Positions 56,416 to 64,000 of a DNA stretch of 64,000 bases are shown here, one piece after another. Within the stretch, counting starts at the first letter, position 1. Each line of letters opens with the position of its first letter. Both the position numbers and the translations under genes were made by a program. Location of the stretch: NCBI RefSeq assembly GCF_014199535.1, contig NZ_JACHNV010000009.1, positions 62,001 to 126,000 on the forward strand, in the 5' to 3' direction. The notes below the pieces were generated by a model, which had not been told where the DNA came from, made no database searches, and was given only the letters and a program-made list of their open reading frames with translations. Origin of the DNA: Hymenobacter latericoloratus. GTDB taxonomy: Bacteria; Bacteroidota; Bacteroidia; Cytophagales; Hymenobacteraceae.

Positions 56416-59400
56416 TTAAAACTCCAGCGTAAGATAATAGCCTACCGTCTGGCTATTGGGGTAGCCGCCCGATTCCAGCCCCTGCGCCCGGGAAAGGTTG
56501 TACGCCGATTCAGGGTCAAACCCCTGCGTTGCCCGCTTCAGAAACCCCAGGTTTCGACCAATAATAGAAAAACTGGCCCCCTGCAGCCGCCCTATACGCG
56601 TGATAAAAGCCGCCGGCAGTCGGTACGTCAGGGTTACTTCGCGCAGCTTAACGAAGGTAGCATCATACACGAACGGCTCTGAAAAGGTAGATAACCTGGC
56701 CCAGTAGGCTTGCGGGTTAACGTAGCGCCGACTGGGGGTGTAGGTGTTATCGGGGTTGCGCACGGCGCCCTCCACCAGCAGTCCCCCCGTCGGAATCCAC
56801 TCCTGCGGGCTGATGCCGGCGGCTTCGCGGGCCGCTTCGGAGGCGTACCAGCCCGCCCGGCCCGCCAGGGTGGCGCGGGTGTTCCCAAATAGCGCGGCCT
56901 GCTGCTGCGAAACAGAGTAGATCTGACCACCCCAGCGCGCATCCAGCAGTACGCTCAGGCTCAGATTGCCGTAAGAAAACCGGTTGAAGAAGCCCCCGAA
57001 CCAACGGGGTTGAAAGTTGCCCAAACGGGCAGTGGTTTGGCCAGGCGGCAGGGGTAGGCCATCGGGGCCAACCAGCAGGCGGCCGTCGGGGGTGCGCTGA
57101 AGCTGGGTGCCGACAATATCGCCGAATGGCCGGCCGGCTTGCGCAACAATAGCAACGTTGTTTGATTCGGCTCCTAACTGATAGAGCGGGTTGTCTTCCG
57201 CCAGACGCACTACTTTGGAGCGGTTGGCGGCCCAGTTCAGGGTGAGCTCCCACTGCAGGCGCTGGCCGGGCCGTAGAGGAGCCGCCGACGCTACCACTTC
57301 CAGCCCCTGATTCTGGATGTTGCCGGCGTTGAGCAGTTGGGTCCGGAAACCGGAGGTAGCCGAAATCAGGACGCTGGTGACTTGGTTGAAGGTATTACTG
57401 CGGTAGGCGGTGATATCCAGGGTAGCGCGGTTCCGGCCGAAGCGCATTTCTGAGCCTACCTCTACCGAGCGGGTAATCTGAGGCTTGAGGTGCAGCACGG
57501 CCAGCTGATCCTGCAGGTTGGCGAAGGGCTGACCCAGGTGGGAGCTGCCTACGCCCGGTGCTTCGGGCACACCGGAGCCCAGGTCGTACTGGGTCGTCAG
57601 CTCGTAAGGGCCGGCGCCTTTGCCTACGCGGGTCCAGGAAGCGCGCAGCTTCCCCAGCGTAAGAAAGCGCGACTTCCAGCCCAGCAGCTCGGTGTAAGAA
57701 GCAGCCAGTGAAGCGCTGGGGTAAAAGTATGACCAGCTGCCGCGCGGCAGGGTAGAGTCCCAGTCGTTGCGGCCCGTAACTTCCAGAAACACTGCCTCGC
57801 GGTAGGCCAGTTGGGCCCGGCTGAATACCGACTGCACCTCAAACCGGGAGAAAGAATACACCGGCGACTTACTGGCGGCATTGGCCAGCGTAAACACATT
57901 AGGCCTCAGCAGGCCCTGGCCCGTTACGCCGGTGGTTTCGTTGCGCTTCTGCAGCAGGCTGCCAAAGGCCTGCCCCGTCAGGGACCAGCGCTGCCCCAGT
58001 TGGCGCGAGCCGCTGGCAATAAAATCGAAGTTGTGTTCCCGCATGTGCAGCCGGCTCTCGGCCACGCCGCCCCGGTCCGGCACGGCCGTATTGTTCCAGG
58101 AAGTGTAGCTGGCGTAGCGGTACCCCACATCGGAAACATAAAAATCGGTGCCTGCCCGCAGTTGTAGCCACAGCCTATCCGTGATGTCGTAGCGCACAGC
58201 CGCGAAGCCGTTGGCCCGGTGCTGGTTGGCTTGGTTGGTATTGAGGTAGGCCGTCCAGAAGGGGTTCTGGCGCATCGTGTTTCGGAAGCCCGCATCCCGG
58301 TTCTGGTTCCAAAGCACGGGCCGCAGCGTCAGCGGGTCGCGGTAGGAGCGCAGGTCATCCAGGTCCACACTGCGCGGCAGGTGCTGAAACTGCGTCATCA
58401 CATTGTCGGAATTAGAACCCAGGGTGGGCCGGTTGAAATTGCGCGAGTAGATGTAGCTGGCTTTCACATCCACGGATAACCGGCTGGTAAACTGCCGCGT
58501 AGCGCGCACGGTTGCAAAATTGCGGGCCAGACGGCTGTTGGGGTAGGTGCCCCGGTTGCGCAGGTCGGCCACCGACACGCGCAGGGTGGAGCGCTCCGTC
58601 CCGGTGGCCAGCGCCACGGTGTTGGCCGTGGTATAGCCCAGCTGAAAGAAGTCCTGCACGTTGGTGGGCTGCGCCGAGAAAGGCTTCAGCTGCCCGGTCC
58701 AGTGGCGCACCAGCTGGCCTTGCATGCGTGGGCCCCAGCTCCCCACTGATTCCAGGGCTTCCTCTACCTGCGGAAAACCTTCCGGCGTCAGAATCAGCTT
58801 GCCCGCGGCATCATCCAGAAAGCGCCCTTGGGTGCCTTGTCCGTACTGGTTCTGGTAGTTGGTCAGTAGGTGGGCCCGGTCGAAGGTAGTAGTAGAGCTG
58901 ACACTGAGGTGCAGGCCGGGCTGGCCTTTTTTGGTGGTGATAATGAGCACTCCGTTGGCGGCGCGGTTGCCGTACAGGGCCGCCGCGTTGCCGCCCTTCA
59001 GCACCGATAGGGAGGCAACATCTTCCGGGTTGATGGCCGAGAGTCCGTCGCCGGAGTCGTAGCCCCCGTACCGGGTTGCCTGCAAGGGGTTGCGGTTATC
59101 GATGGGCACCCCATCTACTACCACCAGCGGACGACTGTCGCGGGTGAGCGAGGTATAGCCTCGGATGATAATGTTGGTGGAGCCCATCGGTCCCGAGCCG
59201 CTCCGGCTGACCTGTACGCCGGCCAGCTTCCCGCTTACGGAGTTAATAAAGTTTGGCTCCCGGGACTCAACTATCTGGCCGGCCGGCAGGTCCTGCACCG
59301 AGTAGCCCAACGACTTCCGCTCCCGCGCCAGCCCGAAACCCGTCACCACCACCTCGGCCAAGGTGCGGGCATCTTCGCGCAAAACAACCGCTATTGCCTG

Positions 59401-60042
59401 CCTGAGCGGCGCAACCCTGACTTCCTGACCGATAAAGCCCAGGGAATTAACCACCAAAACGCTGTCGGTGGAGGTAAGGGGAAGCGTGAATTCTCCGTCG
59501 GCCGAAGCAATAGCACCCCGGGTAGTACCCTTCACTAGCACGCTGGCGCCCGGCAAAGCAAGGCCGGTGCTCAGGGCCATAATCCGCCCCCGCAGGGTGC
59601 GCCCGAAGGCAGTGGCCGGCGGGGCAGACCTGGTAGTGGGCGAGGGGGTAGGGGTGGGCACCGGCCTGGAAGAAAACAGCTGCAGCACAATCTGCGGCCC
59701 AACAATGCGGTAGTTCAGCCCAACTGGGTGCAGTAGCTGCTGTAGTGCCTGCTCCAGAGGGGCCTGCGTCAGCTTCAGTGTGGGCACCCGCCGGCCTTGC
59801 ACCTGGGCTTCGCTGTACACAAACGTATAATGCGTTTGTCGTTCCAGCTCCCGGAGGACGGCCGGAAGCTCCTGGTCTTTCGTCTGCAGCGAGACAAGCG
59901 GTGCGGGCGCGGCAGTCTGACTATAGCCGACGCTGGCTGTTGCTAGCAGTGCGGCTGTTACCAAGGCCCGTGGGTAGCCGCGTAAACCGGTACTGCCTCC
60001 GGACCACGCCCGCGCTACAGATGCCGGAAGCCAATACTTCAT
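56416..60042 (-). CDS. SusC/RagA TonB-linked outer-membrane transporter with STN domain
   Basis: A 1208-residue outer-membrane protein. After the signal peptide (ALVTAALLATASVGYSQ) comes a secretin/TonB short N-terminal (STN) domain at about 48-123, which lets ligand binding signal to FecR; then a carboxypeptidase-regulatory-like domain (LPGASVLVKGTTRGAIASAD), a plug with VNSVSGKLAGVQVSRSGSG-like INSVSGKLAGVQVSR and SVLKGGNAAALYGNRAANGV, and a long barrel ending GYYLTLEF. Nothing identifies the ligand. It pairs with the adjacent susD. Confidence 0.95.
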   Translation of the reverse strand: MKYWLPASVARAWSGGSTGLRGYPRALVTAALLATASVGYSQTAAPAPLVSLQTKDQELPAVLRELERQTHYTFVYSEAQVQGRRVPTLKLTQAPLEQALQQLLHPVGLNYRIVGPQIVLQLFSSRPVPTPTPSPTTRSAPPATAFGRTLRGRIMALSTGLALPGASVLVKGTTRGAIASADGEFTLPLTSTDSVLVVNSLGFIGQEVRVAPLRQAIAVVLREDARTLAEVVVTGFGLARERKSLGYSVQDLPAGQIVESREPNFINSVSGKLAGVQVSRSGSGPMGSTNIIIRGYTSLTRDSRPLVVVDGVPIDNRNPLQATRYGGYDSGDGLSAINPEDVASLSVLKGGNAAALYGNRAANGVLIITTKKGQPGLHLSVSSTTTFDRAHLLTNYQNQYGQGTQGRFLDDAAGKLILTPEGFPQVEEALESVGSWGPRMQGQLVRHWTGQLKPFSAQPTNVQDFFQLGYTTANTVALATGTERSTLRVSVADLRNRGTYPNSRLARNFATVRATRQFTSRLSVDVKASYIYSRNFNRPTLGSNSDNVMTQFQHLPRSVDLDDLRSYRDPLTLRPVLWNQNRDAGFRNTMRQNPFWTAYLNTNQANQHRANGFAAVRYDITDRLWLQLRAGTDFYVSDVGYRYASYTSWNNTAVPDRGGVAESRLHMREHNFDFIASGSRQLGQRWSLTGQAFGSLLQKRNETTGVTGQGLLRPNVFTLANAASKSPVYSFSRFEVQSVFSRAQLAYREAVFLEVTGRNDWDSTLPRGSWSYFYPSASLAASYTELLGWKSRFLTLGKLRASWTRVGKGAGPYELTTQYDLGSGVPEAPGVGSSHLGQPFANLQDQLAVLHLKPQITRSVEVGSEMRFGRNRATLDITAYRSNTFNQVTSVLISATSGFRTQLLNAGNIQNQGLEVVASAAPLRPGQRLQWELTLNWAANRSKVVRLAEDNPLYQLGAESNNVAIVAQAGRPFGDIVGTQLQRTPDGRLLVGPDGLPLPPGQTTARLGNFQPRWFGGFFNRFSYGNLSLSVLLDARWGGQIYSVSQQQAALFGNTRATLAGRAGWYASEAAREAAGISPQEWIPTGGLLVEGAVRNPDNTYTPSRRYVNPQAYWARLSTFSEPFVYDATFVKLREVTLTYRLPAAFITRIGRLQGASFSIIGRNLGFLKRATQGFDPESAYNLSRAQGLESGGYPNSQTVGYYLTLEF

Positions 60043-60102
60043 GTAAACGGTAGCGCGGAAAAGAAAGTGGTAAAATCTCTCCCAATATACGCCGCTCCGG
60101 GC

Positions 60103-61188
60103 TTACAACGAGCGGCCCGAGGCGGGCTCAGCGGCACAGCCCGGGCCGGTAATCAACAGCTGATTATCCGTCAGCTCAAACCCAAAGCTACCCGTCAGGG
60201 ACAGGATGCTGATGACTTCTCGCAGGGTTTGGTTGCGGAAGCGGCCAGTGAGGCGGCAGTTGCGCAGCTGCTCGTTGGCAAACTGCACCCGTACGTTGAA
60301 ATGCCGTTCCAGGGTGCGGGCCACATCGGTCATCGACGTGCCCTGGAACACGAGGCCCCCCCGGCTCCAGGTAGCATAGTCCTGGCTGTTTACTTCTTCC
60401 CGCCGCAGGGTTTCGCTGCTTTTAGAGTACACCACCCGCTGATTGGGCACCGCGTACATCGTATCGGGAGTGGATGCGGCGGCCGTGTGAATAAAAGCTA
60501 CCCGACCCGTTACCACGGCAGTTTCCACTGTTTCGTCTTCCTCGTAGGCTTTTACATTGAAGGACGTGCCCAGTACCCGCACCTGCTCCCGGCCCAGGTG
60601 AATAACAAAGGGCTGCCGGCGGTTGGGCGTTACCTCAAAAAACGCCTCTCCCTGTAGGTACACTTCGCGGCGGGCTTCCTTCTTAAAGGACAAAGGAAAC
60701 CACAGGCGGCTATCGGCGTTCAGCCATACGGCCGTTCCGTCGGCGAGCAGTACTTTGGCGGTGGCTCCCCGTGCTGTGGTCTTCTCAGTGAAGGCCAGCG
60801 GAATGAGTGCTCCTTGATTATAATGACGGTAGCCCCAGTAGCCGACAGCGGCACTGCCGGCCAGCAGCAGCGCCGCCACGGAGGCTGCCAAACGAGTGCG
60901 CCACCATGGCTCCGAAGCCGAAGCCGGCTGTAATGGTAGCAGGTGGGGGGCAGTTGCTTCCTCCTCCTCTTCCTCGAGGCGGGCCAGCAGGCGCTCTAGG
61001 GCAGCGGCGGTATCGGTTGGCGCTACCGCCGGGACCGGGCTCTGCCAGTACCGTCGGGTTTCTTCATACACTAAGCGCTCATCGGGCGAAGCCTGGGCCA
61101 GCCACGCATCCAGCACTTCGTGCTCGGCTGCTGAAAGCTCTCCGGCCAGGTCCTTCCCAATAAGTTCATGTAGTGCTGAAAGCTCCAT
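60103..61188 (-). CDS. FecR family anti-sigma factor
   Basis: A 361-residue single-pass inner-membrane protein from the ATG at 61188 (MELSALHELIGKDLAGEL). The N-terminal part binds sigma; a membrane helix follows (LAASVAALLLAGSAAVGYWGY), then the periplasmic FecR domain (ARGATAKVLLADGTAVWLNA, then VYLQGEAFFEVTPN, VRVLGTSFNVKAY) and a C-terminal DUF4974/STN-like domain (GTSMTDVARTLERHFNVRV). It holds back the ECF sigma until SusC signals. A frame to 61230 lacks family residues. Confidence 0.94.
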   Translation of the reverse strand: MELSALHELIGKDLAGELSAAEHEVLDAWLAQASPDERLVYEETRRYWQSPVPAVAPTDTAAALERLLARLEEEEEEATAPHLLPLQPASASEPWWRTRLAASVAALLLAGSAAVGYWGYRHYNQGALIPLAFTEKTTARGATAKVLLADGTAVWLNADSRLWFPLSFKKEARREVYLQGEAFFEVTPNRRQPFVIHLGREQVRVLGTSFNVKAYEEDETVETAVVTGRVAFIHTAAASTPDTMYAVPNQRVVYSKSSETLRREEVNSQDYATWSRGGLVFQGTSMTDVARTLERHFNVRVQFANEQLRNCRLTGRFRNQTLREVISILSLTGSFGFELTDNQLLITGPGCAAEPASGRSL

Positions 61189-61305
61189 AGATAGAAACAG
61201 ATAGGTACGCCTTGTATAAGGTATAGACACAGGCGCCGGTGTATGCCCTTAACCCGGTGCCAAAACTTACGGGCCCCGCGCCGGGTGTTGCCGGCAGCAC
61301 CTGCC

Positions 61306-61959
61306 CTAAACTCCGCTGGTCCCTACCCCCAGCAGCAACGGAAATGCTGCTAACGCAACCCGCAGCACGCGGTTGGCGGCCGAGGCTGAAGCAGAGGAGC
61401 GCATCTGCAGGTGCTGCTGCAGTTCCGCGCTGATTTTCTTGATGGCGATGCCCATCTGTACCTCAATGGTTTTCACCGAGATGCCCATGATTTCGGCTAC
61501 CTCCTTGTACTTCAAGCCATCCTCCCGGATCAGCTTGAAGATAATTTTACACTGGGGAGGCAGCTTCTCCACGGCCCGCTGAATCTCGGCCTGTAGCTCG
61601 GCCGTCAGCAGCTCCCGCTCCGGGGTCATCAACTCCACCGTCAGGGCTACTGGTACTTCATCCAGGGACATGCCCGGCTGGTTTCCTGCCTTCTGCAGGT
61701 AATTTAGGGCCTGGTTCTTAACGGCAATGTAGAGGTAGCTATTGATATTTTGCACCGCTACCAGGGCAACCCGTTTCTGCCACAGCTTCAGAAATACGTC
61801 GGAAACGGCCTCCTCCGCCAATTCCCGCGAGCGGACATAGAGCATGGCAAACTTCAGCAGCCGGGCGTGGTAATGGCTGAAGAACTGGGCAAATGCCTGC
61901 CGGTCGTCGGTGGCCATGCGGCGCACGAGCTCTTCGGTGGGGAAAGAAGCGGAATCCAT
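61306..61959 (-). CDS. RNA polymerase sigma-70 factor, ECF (FecI-like, Bacteroidota type)
   Basis: A 217-residue ECF sigma factor. Region 2 is at FAQFFSHYHARLLKFAMLYV, with AEEAVSDVFLKLW, and region 4 at LPPQCKIIFKLIREDGLKYK, then EVAEIMGISVKTIEVQMG. It ends in a hydrophobic run (VLRVALAAFPLLLGVG) beyond region 4, a little unusual. Controlled by the FecR protein 117 bases downstream, it should activate the susCD genes. A -7 box lies 13 bases before its start. Confidence 0.94.
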   Translation of the reverse strand: MDSASFPTEELVRRMATDDRQAFAQFFSHYHARLLKFAMLYVRSRELAEEAVSDVFLKLWQKRVALVAVQNINSYLYIAVKNQALNYLQKAGNQPGMSLDEVPVALTVELMTPERELLTAELQAEIQRAVEKLPPQCKIIFKLIREDGLKYKEVAEIMGISVKTIEVQMGIAIKKISAELQQHLQMRSSASASAANRVLRVALAAFPLLLGVGTSGV

Positions 61960-61972
61960 GGAAATATTTTAA

Positions 61973-61981
61973 CTAAAAGTA
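61973..61981 (-). promoter_or_regulatory. Candidate -7 box for the sigma gene (TACTTTTAG, minus strand)
   Basis: Near match to TAnnTTTG, 13 bases before the ATG, implying a short leader. Confidence 0.35.
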
Positions 61982-62039
61982 CCGGGCTCCGTGCGGTAAA
62001 CCAAATAAAGTCAGGTGCTCAGGCTTTCAGCACGGGTAG

Positions 62040-64000
62040 CTACTCATCGTGCCTAACTGTTCCCAAATCAGTTTCCTGACTTTCAATAGCAGGCAACTCA
62101 AACTTCCAGCGCACAAACGCCTCCAGCCCTTCGTATTCAGGTAGGCCCAACTGGTCGTAGAGGCGGGCGGTAGTGCGGTTGCGCTCCTCGGCCCGCTGCC
62201 AAAACTCCCGCTGGTCGGCGCCGGGAAACAGCGGCCGGTCCTTCTGCGACTGGTGCTTGAAAATGGCCCGCCGTTTCCGCGTAAGCTCCTGGGGCGACAG
62301 TGGCACGGCCATTTCAATCTGGTCAACGTCCCACTCTTGCCACGCGCCCCGGTATAGCCAAACCCTACAGTCCGGCAGCCACCCGGCCTGAGCCGCCTGC
62401 AGCCGCCGGATGGCCTCAAAAATGGCCGCCAGACACACGCGGTGGGTTCCGTGCGGATCAGACAGGTCGCCGGCCGCATACACTTGGTGCGGCCGTATTC
62501 GCTCAAGCAGCTCCACGGTCAGCCGGATGTCTGCTTCCCCGATGGGTTTTTTGCGCACCCGGCCGGTTTCATAGAAAGGCAGGTCCATGAAATGCACATT
62601 CTGGTCGGGGATGCCCGCGTAGCGGCAGGCGCTTTTAGCCTCTCCGCGCCGGATTAGCCTTTTGATCTGCTGTACCTCCGCTGAGTCAACCTGGCCGGGG
62701 TGCTTGTGGTGCAGAAAGTCGGCTACGCGGCGGTACAGGGCTTCGGCGGGCTGCTCATCCAACCGGAACGCCTCGTCGTACTCGGCTACAAACTCAGCAA
62801 ACCGAATGGCTTCGTCATCGAACACGGCAATATTCCCCGACGTCTGGTAGGCTACGTGCACCTCGTGGCCTTGGTCCACGAGGCGCAGCAAAGTGCCACC
62901 CATGGAAATGACGTCGTCATCGGGGTGGGGCGAGAAAATAAGTACTCGCTTTGGGAAAGGGGCCGCGCGCTCCGGCCGGTCCGTATCATCGGCGTGGGGC
63001 TTGCCGCCGGGCCAGCCCGTAATGGTGCGCTGCAACTGCCGAAACACCCGGATGTTGATGTCGTAGGCCAGCCCCGATTCGGCCAGCAGCGCCGACAGCC
63101 CATTTTCGTTGTAATCTTCGTCGGTGAGCTTCAGAATGGGTTTTTGCAGGGTGCGGGCCAGCCACGTAACGCCCTTGCGCACGGTGGCTGCGTCCTGCCA
63201 GTTCAGGGCCTTTCCTACCAGCCACGGCGTTTTTACCCGGGTCAGCTCGGCGCTGGCCGCCGCGTCCAGCACTACCTGCACGGCCTTGTGCTGCTGAAGG
63301 TAGGTAGCCGGCACCGAGTCTGACATGTCGCCTTCTACCATCCGCTTCACCACGGCCGCTTTACCCTCACCCCAAGCCAACAGCACAATCTGGCGGGCTT
63401 CCAGAATGGTGCCTACGCCCATGGTGAGGGCGCGGCGCGGTACGTTCTCTTCCCCGTAAAAGTCGGAGGCGGCGTCGGTGCGGGTAATGTGGTCGAGGGT
63501 AATCAGGCGGGTGCGGGAGGCGGCCCCGGAGCCGGGCTCATTAAACCCAATGTGCCCGGTGCGGCCAATGCCCAGCACCTGCAAATCAATACCGCCCGCC
63601 GCCCGGATCTGCTCCTCGTAGCGCCTACAGAACTCTGCTACCTGTTCTTGCGCAATAGTGCCATCCGGAATGTGAATGTTTTCGGGCTGAATATCAAGCT
63701 GATCGAATAAGTATTCGTGCATAAAGCGCACGTAACTCTGCAGCGAGTCGGGCCGCATGGGGTAGTACTCATCCAGATTAAAGCTGATAACGTTGCGAAA
63801 ACTTAGGCCTTCCTGCTGGTGCAGGCGCACCAGCTCCTCGTAGAGACGGGTAGGGGTAGAGCCGGTAGCCAGCCCCAGCACGCACATCTGGCCGGCCGCC
63901 GCCTTCCGGCGAATAAGCTCTGCAATCTGGTGGGCCACCGCTACGGAGGCTTGCTCAGAATCGGCATAAATCTGGGTGGGTAGGCGCTCGGCCCGTAGTT
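62040..64000 (-). CDS. nagB: Glucosamine-6-phosphate deaminase fused to PIG-L/LmbE deacetylase (5' end cut by window edge)
   Basis: The frame is open to the right edge; about 653 residues are visible, beginning RAERLPTQIYADSEQASVAV. The first 330 residues are NagB-like: VLGLATGSTPTRLYEEL, a FNLDEYYPM aspartate, GIGRTGHIGFNEPGS. The second half, from about 350, is a PIG-L/LmbE domain with SPHPDDDVISMGGTL and SDPHGTHR zinc ligands. NagB makes fructose-6-phosphate and ammonia from glucosamine-6-phosphate; the second domain may remove an acetyl group. The fusion recurs in Bacteroidota. The first residues lie outside the window, and the gene ends 80 bases before the ECF sigma gene on the same strand. 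Confidence 0.92.
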   Translation of the reverse strand, partial: LRAERLPTQIYADSEQASVAVAHQIAELIRRKAAAGQMCVLGLATGSTPTRLYEELVRLHQQEGLSFRNVISFNLDEYYPMRPDSLQSYVRFMHEYLFDQLDIQPENIHIPDGTIAQEQVAEFCRRYEEQIRAAGGIDLQVLGIGRTGHIGFNEPGSGAASRTRLITLDHITRTDAASDFYGEENVPRRALTMGVGTILEARQIVLLAWGEGKAAVVKRMVEGDMSDSVPATYLQQHKAVQVVLDAAASAELTRVKTPWLVGKALNWQDAATVRKGVTWLARTLQKPILKLTDEDYNENGLSALLAESGLAYDINIRVFRQLQRTITGWPGGKPHADDTDRPERAAPFPKRVLIFSPHPDDDVISMGGTLLRLVDQGHEVHVAYQTSGNIAVFDDEAIRFAEFVAEYDEAFRLDEQPAEALYRRVADFLHHKHPGQVDSAEVQQIKRLIRRGEAKSACRYAGIPDQNVHFMDLPFYETGRVRKKPIGEADIRLTVELLERIRPHQVYAAGDLSDPHGTHRVCLAAIFEAIRRLQAAQAGWLPDCRVWLYRGAWQEWDVDQIEMAVPLSPQELTRKRRAIFKHQSQKDRPLFPGADQREFWQRAEERNRTTARLYDQLGLPEYEGLEAFVRWKFELPAIESQETDLGTVRHDE

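Noticed and set aside
1-64000. CRISPR arrays, tRNA, rRNA and IS transposases
   Set aside because: No evenly spaced direct repeats, no cloverleaf, no rRNA sequence and no transposase frame were recognised by eye; small or odd RNAs could be missed.

Overview
The window reads as a chromosomal segment of a GC-rich Bacteroidota bacterium, most likely a Hymenobacter-like member of the Cytophagales. Supporting signs are a sigma-70/FecR/SusC/SusD surface-uptake block, Bacteroidota-only families (DUF4270 lipoprotein, single-domain glycogen synthase, Cys-poor DksA/TraR protein, GGGP synthase, NagB fused to a PIG-L deacetylase), -7 promoter boxes of the TAnnTTTG type instead of the E. coli type, and intergenic repeats of the kind seen across this group. 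The genus is inferred from gene content and style, not from a marker gene; no rRNA or tRNA gene was seen.

Layout. 1-9.5 kb: an aldo/keto reductase (cut by the left edge), a double-ATPase peptide-transporter subunit, a GIY-YIG nuclease gene enclosed by inverted repeats, RNase R, a TonB-like protein, a polyprenyl diphosphate synthase, a rhomboid protease and a small membrane protein. 9.5-15.8 kb: a DUF2939 protein, a glycerophosphodiesterase, then an unusual locus with a small HTH gene embedded in a cluster of TGTTACA/TGTAACA sites, a full-consensus parS centromere site, a badly decayed acyl-CoA thioesterase, dciA-like and recF genes, and pdhA. 15.8-30 kb: housekeeping genes (ribH, rluB, coaX, lptC, ppiD, recJ) with TPR and outer-membrane proteins. 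30-37 kb: an M61 peptidase, lptB, a GxxExxY gene enclosed by a second, unrelated pair of inverted repeats, a GH3-family protein and small proteins. 37-49 kb: gltX, ridA and a central-metabolism block (glmS, DUF4270, glycogen synthase, panC, panD, LPG-synthase-like membrane protein, heptose adenylyltransferase, zinc peptidase). 49-55 kb: acyl-CoA dehydrogenase, AraC regulator, GGGP synthase cluster, J-domain/TPR protein. 55-64 kb: susD, susC, fecR and ECF sigma gene, then the NagB/PIG-L fusion cut by the right edge.

How the genes work together. LptB and LptC belong to the lipopolysaccharide export machine; PanC, PanD and CoaX are steps on the way to coenzyme A; GlmS and the NagB fusion act on amino sugars in opposite directions; RecF, the DciA-like protein, RecJ and parS belong to DNA replication, repair and segregation. 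Sigma factor, FecR and STN-domain SusC form a surface-signalling circuit whose inducer is unknown.

The two most original signals are (i) the HTH gene whose promoter and coding sequence carry at least eight exact TGTTACA/TGTAACA heptamers directly beside a parS site, and (ii) two independent cassettes in which a small nuclease-family gene (GIY-YIG; PD-(D/E)XK-like GxxExxY) sits between inverted copies of its own repeat, with related solo repeats elsewhere in the window.
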